64,000 bases of DNA from Hyphomicrobiales bacterium (GTDB lineage: Bacteria > Pseudomonadota > Alphaproteobacteria > Rhizobiales > Methyloligellaceae): NCBI GenBank assembly GCA_028280515.1, contig JANQLP010000155.1:1-64000 (forward strand), in the 5' to 3' direction. The translations under genes were made by a program, and so were the position numbers. This document shows positions 49,211 through 57,774 of the stretch, piece by piece (within the stretch, counting starts at the first letter, position 1; each line of letters starts with the position of its first letter). The notes beneath the pieces are model-generated. The model was not told the DNA's origin, did not search any database, and saw only the letters and a list, made by a program, of their open reading frames with translations.

Positions 49211-49248
49211 AAAAAGCGCGTCGCGAGCGGATCGTGGCGCGCTTTCTC
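49211..49248 (-). terminator. Terminator of the small overlapping ORFs
   Basis: AAAGCGCG (49213-49220) pairs with CGCGCTTT (49238-49245) around a 17-base loop. On the minus strand five T residues end the stem. It lies 20 bases after the stop at 49269. Confidence 0.65.
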
Positions 49249-49268
49249 GATGTGAGATGTATCGTGTC

Positions 49269-49469
49269 CTATTGAACGTCGGCTGATGGCTGGAACAGGG
49301 TCGCCAACAGCATAAGACGGGACAGACCCACCGCGGGACCGGGGCAGGGAATGGCGGGGCCGTGTTCCAGGCTTTCAAGTTGCTGGGCGCGGGCCTGCGC
49401 GGAGACTTCCTCCCACCAGCGTGCCCAAGGCCCCATGGACTGCCCGGTGTCGTGGTCTGCGAATGTCAT
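49269..49469 (-). CDS. Hypothetical small protein, 66 residues
   Basis: Starts MTFADHDTGQSMGPWARWWEEV, contains a helix QARAQQLESLEHGP, and ends LSRLMLLATLFQPSADVQ. A GGGAGAGAAGG site precedes the ATG at 49469, which overlaps the stop of the gene at 49466 by four bases. No domain recognised. The coupled start and downstream terminator support a real gene. Confidence 0.55.
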   Translation of the reverse strand: MTFADHDTGQSMGPWARWWEEVSAQARAQQLESLEHGPAIPCPGPAVGLSRLMLLATLFQPSADVQ

Positions 49470-49636
49470 GCCTTCTCTCCCTTCATGGCGGGCAGGCGGA
49501 ACGGCTGTCCGGTCGGCGTACCCGCATAGATCTGCGAGATTTTCAATCGCTCCGGCACGGGGAGGAAGACGTCCATGGCGTCCGGCCGCCTGGCCAGCAA
49601 CGCAATGACCATGATCAGCACTTCCGTCTGTCGCAT
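49466..49636 (-). CDS. Hypothetical small protein, 56 residues
   Basis: Starts MRQTEVLIMVIALLARRPD, with a short hydrophobic segment, and ends PTGQPFRLPAMKGEKA. GGGGGGAATCC precedes the ATG at 49636. It is coupled to the 66-residue ORF by an ATGA overlap. No homologue is known to me. Confidence 0.5.
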   Translation of the reverse strand: MRQTEVLIMVIALLARRPDAMDVFLPVPERLKISQIYAGTPTGQPFRLPAMKGEKA

Positions 49637-49938
49637 GGATTCCCCCCACGCACACGCCACTCTTCCCGGTCCCGCATAAGCGGAGACAGGCTGTCTGACA
49701 TCATTCCCTGTATGGTCTTTGTGTGTCCCGCCGCTGCACGGCCCGGGCGCTTTGCTCACCGCGTCTTCTGGACCCGGGAGGCGGCGCAATATCTGTCTAG
49801 TGAAACCCCATGCCGGCACCGCATCCTTTTGGGCATGGCGAGCATTAACGTTACCGTAACCATGCCGAAGCGGCCAGCATCACCTTTCGCATTGGTTAAT
49901 GCGGGGCGATGAGACGCGTATCTGTCGACCCTGCTGCA
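49637..49938. other. Intergenic region of 302 bases
   Basis: No gene recognised. It holds the upstream region of the two small minus-strand ORFs and a CtrA-like box at 49845-49860. A plus-strand open frame (49421-49912) crosses it, but lacks a convincing start and is taken as a shadow. Confidence 0.4.
49845..49860. promoter_or_regulatory. CtrA-like binding site candidate
   Basis: TTAA-N7-GTAAC matches the alphaproteobacterial CtrA consensus TTAA-N7-TTAAC at all but one position. It lies about 210 bases upstream of the small ORF at 49636. A single site like this can occur by chance. Confidence 0.25.
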
Positions 49939-50241
49939 TCAAATCTGGATCAGACGCTGGCCATCTGAAAACACTTGGGTCCATTCCAGAATACGCACGG
50001 ACTTGCGCAGGCCCGTAGGCCAAAACGGGTCTTCTTCGACCAGCTTCCAAACATCCTGCGAAACGTTTGCTTCAACCAGCCACAGGCCGCCGGCACCGGA
50101 CCCATCATCGTTTCTCAATGGTCCGGCTGCTTCGATATTCTCGGCATTGCGCTCAAGAAACGCCAGATGGTTGGCCATATATTCGGCGCGCACCTCATCT
50201 CCCGTTCCGGGATTGTCTTCAAACAACACGACAAACTTCAT
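49939..50241 (-). CDS. YciI-family protein
   Basis: A 100-residue YCII-fold protein. FVVLFEDNPGTGDEVRAEYMANHLAFLERN carries the conserved His of the family (the HxxFL pattern in MANHLAFL), followed by AAGPLRNDDGSGAGGLWLVEA and EEDPFWPTGLRKSVRILEW. Such proteins are thought to be small hydrolases or EthD-like dimeric enzymes. The start at 50241 has GGGGAGAG upstream. Divergent from the LysR gene, its probable regulator. Confidence 0.85.
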   Translation of the reverse strand: MKFVVLFEDNPGTGDEVRAEYMANHLAFLERNAENIEAAGPLRNDDGSGAGGLWLVEANVSQDVWKLVEEDPFWPTGLRKSVRILEWTQVFSDGQRLIQI

Positions 50242-50330
50242 TAGGTCTCTCCCCTCGTTCGGTCCGCCAACAGTATCGAATCGCGCTTCTGCAGATTGAA
50301 GGTAAATGAATGCAGCAATAGACTGCAAAA

Positions 50331-51233
50331 ATGCAGGTAAAGAACTGGAACGATCTGCGTTATCTGTTGGCCATAAAAAGAGGGCGAACCCTCGCCGCTG
50401 CGGCCCGGCTGACCAGTGTGGACGACACGACCGTCTCGCGCAGGCTGGCGGCGTTACAATCCGCATTCGAGACACAACTGTGGCGGCGTCTTCCGGACGG
50501 GTCGCTACAGCTTACGTCACGCGGCGAGCAAATTGTCCGTTGCGTGGAGCGTATGGAGCATCAGATAGATGTGATCTCCGAGATTCTGGGCGCGGAACGC
50601 GACGCGTGCGTCGGCGCGGTGCGTCTGACTTCCGTACCGATCATCGTCAATCGCCTGCTGACACCCAAACTCGGCAAATTGCTCGATGCGCATCCAAAAC
50701 TCGAAATCCAGCTCGTGCCCGAAAGTCGTGACTTCAGCCTCACGCGCCGCGAGGCTGATCTCGCGCTGCGCCTGGCCCGACCGAAAACCGGGGGGACGAG
50801 GGTGAAGGCGCGGCGCATAGGGCAGCTCGAATTCGCGGTCTATATCGCTTGCGACTGTGCTGCCGATGAGGGGATGAAAATGCCCTGGATTACCTACGAC
50901 GATACAATGGCCCACCTGCCGCAGGCTCAATGGGTCGCCAGGGCCATAAAAAGCGGGGATGGCGATCTTGCCAGGCTGAGGGTCCACGATGCGGAGACGG
51001 CTCTGGAGGCGGCACGGGCCGGCCTCGGCCGCACTTTGCTTCCAACAGCGATTGCGGACAACGAAACAGGCCTTCGCCGTTTTGAGGTCGACGATCCGCC
51101 GGCCTCGCTCTCGCGTGAAATCTGGCTGCTCGCCCATTCTGATCAACTCGCATTGCGCCGGATCGCTGCCGTGATCGCATGGGTTGAAACCGTATTCCGG
51201 CCCAAACAATCCTGCACAACCAATCCTGAATGA
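50331..51233 (+). CDS. LysR-family transcriptional regulator
   Basis: A 300-residue LysR regulator. The helix-turn-helix region reads DLRYLLAIKRGRTLAAAARLTSVDDTTVSRRLAALQSAFETQLWRR. The effector domain follows from about residue 88 (VGAVRLTSVPIIVNRLLTP). Divergent from the YciI gene across 89 bases. Confidence 0.9.
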   Translation: MQVKNWNDLRYLLAIKRGRTLAAAARLTSVDDTTVSRRLAALQSAFETQLWRRLPDGSLQLTSRGEQIVRCVERMEHQIDVISEILGAERDACVGAVRLTSVPIIVNRLLTPKLGKLLDAHPKLEIQLVPESRDFSLTRREADLALRLARPKTGGTRVKARRIGQLEFAVYIACDCAADEGMKMPWITYDDTMAHLPQAQWVARAIKSGDGDLARLRVHDAETALEAARAGLGRTLLPTAIADNETGLRRFEVDDPPASLSREIWLLAHSDQLALRRIAAVIAWVETVFRPKQSCTTNPE

Positions 51234-51397
51234 CGAGCCTCTGACGTCCTGGCCGCCACCTCCGCCGGCTGAGGGTGGGCCATTTTGTTTCACTGCCGTA
51301 GCTCTTGGTAACAACGCGTTGATTCCACGCAGCATCAGCCCATATCGGCAAAAACCCGCAATTCCCGGCCAAGAACCGGCTGCGACAGGAGAGGACG

Positions 51398-51526
51398 ATG
51401 CTGCGGATACTCTTGAACATCACAGGTCTTGCATTTGCGACGGTCGTGGGATTTTTCGCGCTTCTGACAATTCTCGTCATGACCCTGTATTGGGACAGCG
51501 TGCTGACATATCTATTGGGGACCTGA
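51398..51526 (+). CDS. 42-residue single-span membrane peptide
   Basis: A short frame starting MLRILLNITGLAFATVV, hydrophobic through about residue 30, and ending in YLLGT. AGGAGAGGACG lies directly upstream with good spacing. Single-span peptides of this size often bind membrane complexes. It is convergent with the DMT transporter gene (22 bases away). Confidence 0.6.
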   Translation: MLRILLNITGLAFATVVGFFALLTILVMTLYWDSVLTYLLGT

Positions 51527-51548
51527 GCGCTTGTGCTGACGCAACGGG

Positions 51549-52412
51549 CTACCCGGTCAGCGCGATTATGACGAGGCCGAGCGCCAGCAGCCCCGCAGCG
51601 CAGAAGCGGCGTGCGATCGCGCCTTCGCGCAGAAACAGGCCGGCAAGCGCTACGGAAATGGGAATGGAGGCCTGGCGCAGCGTGGTCACGGAGGCCACGT
51701 CGGCCCCGCGCTCGTAAGCAAGCAGGATCAGATAGTATGAGAGATAGGCGAGAACGCCCGGAACCAGCAGATGGGTCGGCGTGAAGCCGCGCAGCTGCGC
51801 CGGCTGCAAAGGGCCGGCCGCGCGCTGACGGCGCCACCACAGGAACGCATAGACCGGCACCAGGATGCCGTTGGCGGCGGTCATCTGCGCCTGCGCTGAG
51901 AGCGTTTCCATCAACCGGGCGTCGGCGAGCGAGTAAATGCCCGTGCCCGACATCGCCAGCAGCGCGAGGCCCAATGTGCCCGGATCCTCAAGGAAGTTTG
52001 TGCCGCGCTTGTAAAGCAGAAGGAACCCGCCCGCGACGGCCAGAGCAATCCCCAGAAGAACGACCAGCGGGTAGGACTCACTGAGGAACAGCACGCTGAA
52101 CACCACGATGAAAACCGGAGAGGCGCGAATGATCGGATAATAGGCGGACACGTCTCCGCGCTGCAGGGTGGCAATCAGACAGAGGCCATAAAGCAGCAGC
52201 CCGCCGGCTGAAACGGCCATCAACGGAAGCACGTCAAGCAGCGCCGCGAAGTCCACGCCCGCATAGAGGCCGTGCGCAAAGGCGCACAGCGTCAGCAACG
52301 TCATCAGTGCCAGGAAGCCCAGATAGGGGTCGGGGTTTGCCTTGAGGATGACATTCCATGCGGGATGCAGCACGGACGACACGAGCACCATCAGTACGAT
52401 CTCGAGCGGCAT
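51549..52412 (-). CDS. EamA/DMT-superfamily transporter
   Basis: A 287-residue protein with ten transmembrane helices in two EamA repeats. Repeat 1 contains HPAWNVILKANPDPYLGFLALMTLL and YYPIIRASPVFIVVFSVLFLSE; repeat 2 YLILLAYERGADVASVTTLRQASIPISVALAGLFLREG. Exports small metabolites; the substrate is unknown. The start at 52412 (MPLEIV) was chosen because it begins directly with the first helix; a GTG 11 codons upstream is possible. Confidence 0.88.
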   Translation of the reverse strand: MPLEIVLMVLVSSVLHPAWNVILKANPDPYLGFLALMTLLTLCAFAHGLYAGVDFAALLDVLPLMAVSAGGLLLYGLCLIATLQRGDVSAYYPIIRASPVFIVVFSVLFLSESYPLVVLLGIALAVAGGFLLLYKRGTNFLEDPGTLGLALLAMSGTGIYSLADARLMETLSAQAQMTAANGILVPVYAFLWWRRQRAAGPLQPAQLRGFTPTHLLVPGVLAYLSYYLILLAYERGADVASVTTLRQASIPISVALAGLFLREGAIARRFCAAGLLALGLVIIALTG

Positions 52413-52565
52413 ATGTGTCGACCCCGAAAGATGCCCGGATTGCACGGCCAGCCGGTGTTTCGCTGTATGACGCCATCAACCTATCATGGGGCAGGTGCAA
52501 TGGGCGGGGCACATGGCGGCAGCACCGGATTCTCAGGCCGTCCGCACGGCCGGACCGGCCTGCCG

Positions 52566-52865
52566 TCAGGTGACGGTCAGCAGGGTCATGCAGGTAAGCG
52601 TGATCAGTCGCGTGAAGGTCGCCCAGGCAGGATCGCTGTCATAATGACCGGCCGAACGCCACACACCGACCGTGGCGATCACGTTATAGGGCACCGAATA
52701 GACATAACCGGCAACGAAAGCCCATAGCGGCTGGTCCTGGGTCAGCAGGATCAGGAAGAGTACGCTCGATGAGACGTTGACGACGAGGCCGCCGAAAACC
52801 GCCCAGGTCCAGAAGGCGGTGTCGAGCGGCAACTCGCCGCGATACAGACGAAGGAGGGAGGACAT
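52566..52865 (-). CDS. Small membrane protein, 99 residues
   Basis: Not assigned to a family. Begins MSSLLRLYRGELPLDTAFW, with three hydrophobic segments (WAVFGGLVVNVSSSVLFLILL, LWAFVAGYVYSVPYNVIATVGVW, FTRLITLTCMTLLTV). The middle part VYSVPYNVIATVGVWRSAGHYD is the most distinctive. CTGGAG lies upstream of the ATG at 52865. It sits 34 bases downstream of the ureohydrolase gene, likely in one transcript. Confidence 0.7.
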   Translation of the reverse strand: MSSLLRLYRGELPLDTAFWTWAVFGGLVVNVSSSVLFLILLTQDQPLWAFVAGYVYSVPYNVIATVGVWRSAGHYDSDPAWATFTRLITLTCMTLLTVT

Positions 52866-52899
52866 CGCTCGAGTCTCCAGGAACCGAAACAGCAGATGG

Positions 52900-53856
52900 T
52901 TACTTGCCGGCGCGCGCCTCGGCGAGCAGGCAGAGAATTTCATACATCATGGTCGCGCCGACGAGTGCCGTGTTGCCCGACGGATCGAAGGGCGGCGAAA
53001 CCTCGACCACGTCGGCGCCGATCAAGTTCGCCCCGCGCAGGCCGCGCAACATCCGCTGGGCCTCGTGGGTCGTGTATCCGCCGATTTCCGGCGTGCCGGT
53101 GCCGGGCGTGTAGGCAGGATCGATCCCGTCGACATCGAAGCTGATATAGGTCGGGCCATCGCCGATGACGCGGCGCGCCTCCTCGACCACCTTGTCGACG
53201 CCGAGATCGTAGAACTCCTCAATATAGATCACCCGCATGCCGCTGTCGTGCGAGAAGTCGGAATAGTCGGACGATGAGCGCGCGCCGCGAATGCCGATCT
53301 GAACCGTCCGCTTGGGGTCGAGCAGTCCTTCCTCGACCGCACGGCGGAACGGCGTACCGTGATGGAACTTCTCGCCGCCATAGCCCGCGTCGCCGGTGTC
53401 CGTGTGGGCGTCGAACTGGACCATGCCGACGGGTTTGTCCCTGGCGATGGCGCGGAAGATCGGCAGCGTCATGAGATGATCGCCGCCGCAGGACAGCGGT
53501 ATCACGCCGGCGGCCGCGAGCGGCTTGTAGAACGCCTCGATCAGTTCGAGGGACTTCATCATGTTCATCGGCACGACCGGTGTGTCGCCCGCATCGCCCA
53601 CCTTGCAGTGGGCATAGGGGTCGACGCCGGTCGCGTGGTGGACGCGGCGGATGAGGCTCGACATGTTGCGGACCTCGCGCGGCCCGTGGCGCGTGCCGGC
53701 GCGGTTGGTGACGGCACCGTCGAACGGCACGCCGACAAGCGCGATGTCGAGAACCGTGGGGTCGGGAGCGTAGGGCAGGCGCATGAAGGTGGGGATGCCC
53801 GCGTAGCGGGGAACGACCGTGTTGTCGAGCGGCTCGAAGCGGGGCGTGTCACTCAT
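52900..53856 (-). CDS. speB: Agmatinase/guanidinobutyrase-family ureohydrolase
   Basis: A 318-residue binuclear-manganese ureohydrolase. Metal ligands lie in SCGGDHLMTL, VQFDAHTDTGD and YISFDVDGIDPAYTPGTGTPEIGG. HGTPFRRAVEEGLL is also conserved. These enzymes cleave agmatine, guanidinobutyrate, guanidinopropionate or guanidine to an amine and urea; sequence alone does not separate them. With a SugE/Gdx exporter 25 kb away, a guanidino substrate is plausible but unlinked. Start at 53856. Confidence 0.9.
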   Translation of the reverse strand: MSDTPRFEPLDNTVVPRYAGIPTFMRLPYAPDPTVLDIALVGVPFDGAVTNRAGTRHGPREVRNMSSLIRRVHHATGVDPYAHCKVGDAGDTPVVPMNMMKSLELIEAFYKPLAAAGVIPLSCGGDHLMTLPIFRAIARDKPVGMVQFDAHTDTGDAGYGGEKFHHGTPFRRAVEEGLLDPKRTVQIGIRGARSSSDYSDFSHDSGMRVIYIEEFYDLGVDKVVEEARRVIGDGPTYISFDVDGIDPAYTPGTGTPEIGGYTTHEAQRMLRGLRGANLIGADVVEVSPPFDPSGNTALVGATMMYEILCLLAEARAGK

Positions 53857-53961
53857 CTGATTGTTGCTCCAGGAGGGAATGGTCTTCGGGGAGGAACGAG
53901 ACTAGAGCAGTCCCTGCGCGGGTTCCAGAGAGCACGCGTCGAAAACGCCCATCACGCGGCC

Positions 53962-54216
53962 TCAGTCGCCGGATTTGTCGGCCCTGAACATCTGCACGAT
54001 CTTGTAGAGGCCGCCGAACCACATGCAGATGGCGATAACGGCAATCAGGTAGATATCGGAGGATGGGCTGGCAGCGGGCGGCAGCTTGCCGCCGCTGCTC
54101 CAGCCCACCGTTACCTCAGCAGAATAGAACTCGTGGACCGCCATCCAGCAAAAGACCAGCACGAGTGGTGTGTACATGACCTGGCCGGCAACGTAGAGCC
54201 ATTTGCTGCTGAGCAT
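53962..54216 (-). CDS. Small membrane protein, 84 residues
   Basis: Not recognised. Two hydrophobic helices (WLYVAGQVMYTPLVLVFCWMAV and SSDIYLIAVIAICMWFGGLYKIV) are separated by a polar loop with WSSGGKLPPAASP. The C terminus is charged. It precedes the ureohydrolase gene by 105 bases. A weak ribosome-binding site (GGCGCC preceded by GAGG) is before the ATG at 54216. Confidence 0.6.
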   Translation of the reverse strand: MLSSKWLYVAGQVMYTPLVLVFCWMAVHEFYSAEVTVGWSSGGKLPPAASPSSDIYLIAVIAICMWFGGLYKIVQMFRADKSGD

Positions 54217-54244
54217 AGGCGCCTCGGGGGATTAAAATGACTGA

Positions 54245-55723
54245 TCAGGGTTTGTCTGCGAATTTGAAAACCTGCAATGCACTTTTGCCAACCAGAACCA
54301 TTGCCTTTCCCGACGGATCTATCTGCAAGAACTCATAGATCTTGAGCGGTCCATACTCCTGAAGCATTTTGCCGGTGCGAAGGTCGAATATTTCAAGTGT
54401 CTTGCGCTTCGAGTGCTCGATGCGCCGGAATATCAAAAGCCGGTCAGTTTTGCCCAACCCGGCAGTTACGCCAAACTTCGAAACGTCACGCAGTTTTACC
54501 GGCCCTGACCACAATGTATGTTCTCGCGTCGAAGTTTGCGTGTTCCATACCTCGACACTCTTCGTAGTCTGTTGAGGCTTGCCTTTCTCAACGTTGAGTG
54601 GATGCCTGTGAATGTTAAGTACGATCCGACTAAGGTCGTTGTTGTGTGCGGTCACAAGTGCGCTGGTCGAGTAACCTGACTTTTCTCCAACGGGGAACGA
54701 GATCGGCTCGAAATACAATCGTTTTGATTCCAACTCGAAGGCCAGAACAGAGGTAAGTTTGCGGCTGCGGTCGTTGTATTGCTGGTCGTCTGAGCCGAAT
54801 GACTCAGACGTTCCGACAAGCACCACATTCTCGTTGTGGCGAGCAAGTTTTTGCAACGAGAAACGAGAGATCTGATCCGAGAATGGAGTATCCAGACCGA
54901 CACGCTTTTCCACCTTTGCCGATGCAATGTTGATTTTCATGGCCGCCAGAAATCTGTTGCGAAATCTGGAGGCGTTACAGTTGATCCAGAGTGACTTGGA
55001 GTTGGCGGAAAATATCATTGCATGACCGAATTCGCACTGATCCTTCTTTGTTCCAATCAACAAAACGGGCCTGAGATCGGCCATCGACACAACGACATAA
55101 CCAATTCTGTCCTTGGATGCGGGTCCATGTAGCCTTGCCGCAGCATAGGTGCCGTCGGGACTAAATACCAATCCAAGAACAGAACTATCCTCGACGCCGC
55201 TAAGTTCGATGGTTTGACGTGTGAAGTTTCCAGCTTGGAGGTCAAAAATGTGAAGTGTTGGGACTCGGTTTTTTGGATCGTGTGATGTCACCAGTATCGT
55301 GCGGCCGTCTGGTGCGAAGAACCACCGGCCGAAGTCGCGTATATTGGGAATTCGCAGTTCTTTTTCCAGCGACAGAATTTGTTTGCCGTCCGACTTCACG
55401 CTGGGTTCGAAACAGTCCGTGATGTTGTGTTTTTCACAAAGAGCAAGGAGGCCTTCCCGTCCCAGGCGTGCAAGATGCTCAGTTGCAAACCACATCGCAC
55501 CGGCAAACCAATCGCCTTTCTCACAACCCTTAGCGAGCTGCTCACCGTAAATCTCTCGACGTGTCTTGCATCCACCAGAAAGTGAGTAATCCAAAACGGC
55601 TTCGTAGAGTGCTCGGTTTCCCAATGGCGTGCGTTCTTCCGAGCGTGCAGAAGCCGTGGCCGCCAATGTGAGACAATGACCAAAAAAAACTATCACCGCT
55701 ATTGATCTAAAAAACACTGTCAC
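54245..55723 (-). CDS. Exported beta-propeller-like protein of lower GC
   Basis: A 492-residue protein with a signal peptide (IAVIVFFGHCLTLAATASA). The N-terminal part has a Cys-rich SEL1-like stretch (GGCKTRREIYGEQLAKGCEKGD, FATEHLARLGREGLLALCEKHNITDCF). The rest looks like a WD40-type propeller: FGRWFFAPDGRTILVTSHD, GLVFSPDGTYAAARLH, MIFSANSKSLWINC. No catalytic motif is visible. Its GC content is clearly lower than that of neighbours, which suggests recent acquisition. It starts three bases after the stop of the NamZ gene. Confidence 0.7.
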   Translation of the reverse strand: MTVFFRSIAVIVFFGHCLTLAATASARSEERTPLGNRALYEAVLDYSLSGGCKTRREIYGEQLAKGCEKGDWFAGAMWFATEHLARLGREGLLALCEKHNITDCFEPSVKSDGKQILSLEKELRIPNIRDFGRWFFAPDGRTILVTSHDPKNRVPTLHIFDLQAGNFTRQTIELSGVEDSSVLGLVFSPDGTYAAARLHGPASKDRIGYVVVSMADLRPVLLIGTKKDQCEFGHAMIFSANSKSLWINCNASRFRNRFLAAMKINIASAKVEKRVGLDTPFSDQISRFSLQKLARHNENVVLVGTSESFGSDDQQYNDRSRKLTSVLAFELESKRLYFEPISFPVGEKSGYSTSALVTAHNNDLSRIVLNIHRHPLNVEKGKPQQTTKSVEVWNTQTSTREHTLWSGPVKLRDVSKFGVTAGLGKTDRLLIFRRIEHSKRKTLEIFDLRTGKMLQEYGPLKIYEFLQIDPSGKAMVLVGKSALQVFKFADKP

Positions 55724-55726
55724 ACC

Positions 55727-56929
55727 TCAATAGATCAGATGAGGCCTCCTCATCTCCGCCCAGGTCTCTTCATCTGGTTCGAGCCGGGCGTCGAAGTCGG
55801 CGGGCGTGGCTGACGCGTCATCCACCCATTCACGCAAATAGGTGCCGCCGCTGAGCAGATCAATGGCGAGGCGTTCGGTTTCGTACTCATAGGGGAAGTC
55901 GCGCCAGATCTCGTAGTCGGGGTGTAGCTGCCGGACCGCCTTGAGCAGCAGGGCGACGAGACGATAGGGGCGGAAGGTCTCGTGGGCGTAGGCGCCCGTC
56001 TCTGTATGGATTTGCAGGCCCGAGCACAGCGCGCCCACATGCTTGTGGAACGTCGGCTCGAAGAAACAGGAGCGGATGAGCGCGCCGGTCAGCCAGTCTG
56101 CCGACAGGCCGCGCATGGTCTCAAGCACTTTTTCGAAGTCGATATCCGGCGCGCCAACGACTTCGAGGGAGATGGTCGTGCCGCGCCCTTCCGACAGGGT
56201 CGTTCCCTCGATCAGCACGGTGCCCGGAAAACAGCGCGCCATGTTGAGGCTGGAGGCGTTGGGCGAAGGATTGACCCAGGGCAGCTCGTGCACCGGCCAG
56301 CCGTAACCCGGTGCCGCGTCCGGATCGTAGCCGGTCATCGGGATGACGGTCAGGTCGACGTCAAGCTTCGCCTGCGCCGCATACCATTTGGCGAGTTCTC
56401 CGAGGGTGAGCCCGTGGCGCATCATCATGGGTCCCGCGCCGACGAAACTCTCCCAGCCGTCCTCCAGGATGGTGCCCTCGATGGGCCGCCCGGCGGGATT
56501 GGGACGGTCCAGCACCCAGATCGTCTTGCCGTGCTCGGCGCAGGCTTTCAGGAAATAGACGAGCGTCGTCACATAGGTGTAGATGCGCGTTCCGATATCC
56601 TGCAGGTCGATGAGCAGGACGTCGAAGCTCTGCATCATCTCGTCGGTCGGGTAACGCACCTCGCCATAGAGGCTGAACACGGGGATGCCGTAGCGCGGAT
56701 CGGTGTAGGTGTCGGACTCGACCATATTGTCCTGCTTGTCGCCGCGCATGCCGTGCTGCGGACCGAAGGCGGAGGCGAGGGAGATTTCCGGGCAGTGGCC
56801 AAGCGCGTCGAGCGCGTGCGCGCCCTCACGGGTGAGCGAGGGTGGATGGCCGAGCATCGCCACGCGCTTGCCCTCAAGGGGCTTTCTGAGGGCCGGATCG
56901 TCCAGCAGGTTTTCGAGGCCGAGTTTCAT
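55727..56929 (-). CDS. DUF1343 protein, exo-beta-N-acetylmuramidase NamZ type
   Basis: A 400-residue DUF1343 protein. LGHPPSLTREGAHALDALG, the family hallmark SAFGPQHGMRGDKQDNMVESDTYTDP (positions about 52-77), VFSLYGEVRYPTDEMMQ, LLIDLQDIGTRIYTY and ILEGTxxSEGRGTT-like VLIEGTTLSEGRGTT are all present. NamZ homologues remove terminal MurNAc from peptidoglycan fragments in cell-wall recycling. No signal peptide is obvious here, so it may act in the cytoplasm. No MurNAc transport genes are adjacent. Confidence 0.88.
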   Translation of the reverse strand: MKLGLENLLDDPALRKPLEGKRVAMLGHPPSLTREGAHALDALGHCPEISLASAFGPQHGMRGDKQDNMVESDTYTDPRYGIPVFSLYGEVRYPTDEMMQSFDVLLIDLQDIGTRIYTYVTTLVYFLKACAEHGKTIWVLDRPNPAGRPIEGTILEDGWESFVGAGPMMMRHGLTLGELAKWYAAQAKLDVDLTVIPMTGYDPDAAPGYGWPVHELPWVNPSPNASSLNMARCFPGTVLIEGTTLSEGRGTTISLEVVGAPDIDFEKVLETMRGLSADWLTGALIRSCFFEPTFHKHVGALCSGLQIHTETGAYAHETFRPYRLVALLLKAVRQLHPDYEIWRDFPYEYETERLAIDLLSGGTYLREWVDDASATPADFDARLEPDEETWAEMRRPHLIY

Positions 56930-57003
56930 GCGGGCCCCTCATAGCAGAATTCGCACGACTCTGCCTGCTTTCAGAGGGTTACGGTAAGCCGTATTCCGGT
57001 CGT

Positions 57004-57245
57004 GATCTGAACTGGATTCCGGCTTTCGCCGGAATGACGATGGTGCGGTCCAGGCTCTGAAGACCGTCATCCCGGACAAGTGGCGGCCTTGTGGGTCGAT
57101 ATGCCCGCAACCTTGATCCGCCGCGCGATCCGGGATCCAGAGTTTGCTTGCATCGGGTGTGGCACGTCCGCTCTGGATTCCGGCGTTCGCCGGAATGACG
57201 AATGAGAAAACGGCTTGGCTGAAGCCTGCTCCCGGGCAGGTGGCT
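57004..57245. repeat. Dispersed palindromic repeat, copy B
   Basis: Modules as in copy A: TTCGCCGGAATGACGATG near 57024, the 80-base module at 57063-57142, a second TTCGCCGGAATGACG near 57186, and the CTGAAGCCTGCTCCCGGGC end. It fills the 346-base gap between the NamZ gene and the NTF2-fold gene. Confidence 0.8.
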
Positions 57246-57275
57246 ATCCGGTGATGGCCGGACCTGCGAGTAAAT

Positions 57276-57677
57276 CTACGAGCGGTGGTCGGCGTTGAAA
57301 ATCGCGGCGGCGATCAGCCATCGCCCGTCCGGTTGTCGACGGAATTTCAGGACCTGCCTGCCGTACTGCTCGACGTCTTCGCCATCGTCTGCCTCCAGCA
57401 CCCGCACGAAATGGGAAATCAGGACCGCAAGATCGCCGTCGCCCTCGACCGTGTTGTCGATGACCTCGAACCTCTTGATCTTCGGCCATTCACGCATCCA
57501 TCGCCTGAGCGCATCGTGTCCGACCACATCCGCCATGTTCGGAGGCATGAGGCGCGCGTCTTCGGTCCACTGCATGAGCCAGTCGTCGAAATCCTCTTTC
57601 GGAATGTCGAACAAGGTCTCCTGGAAGACACTGACGATCGTATCGATGTCATCCTGCGTGAATTCGCTGTCTGTCAT
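57276..57677 (-). CDS. NTF2-fold (SnoaL/DUF4440-like) protein
   Basis: A 133-residue NTF2-like protein. DDIDTIVSVFQETLFDIPKEDFDDWLMQWTEDARLMPPN is the cone-forming helix-strand unit, followed by GHDALRRWMREWPKIKRFEV and QPDGRWLIAAAIFNADH. These act as small isomerases, hydratases or binding proteins. AAGGAGGGAG precedes the ATG at 57677. It lies between two copies of the dispersed repeat. Confidence 0.8.
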   Translation of the reverse strand: MTDSEFTQDDIDTIVSVFQETLFDIPKEDFDDWLMQWTEDARLMPPNMADVVGHDALRRWMREWPKIKRFEVIDNTVEGDGDLAVLISHFVRVLEADDGEDVEQYGRQVLKFRRQPDGRWLIAAAIFNADHRS

Positions 57678-57774
57678 CTCTCCCTCCTTATGACGGTGAG
57701 CCAATCTTGCGGACCTATACTGAAGTTAAGCATCTGTCCCCTCAATTGCCGGGCCTCGTGCAACTGAAATCCGG

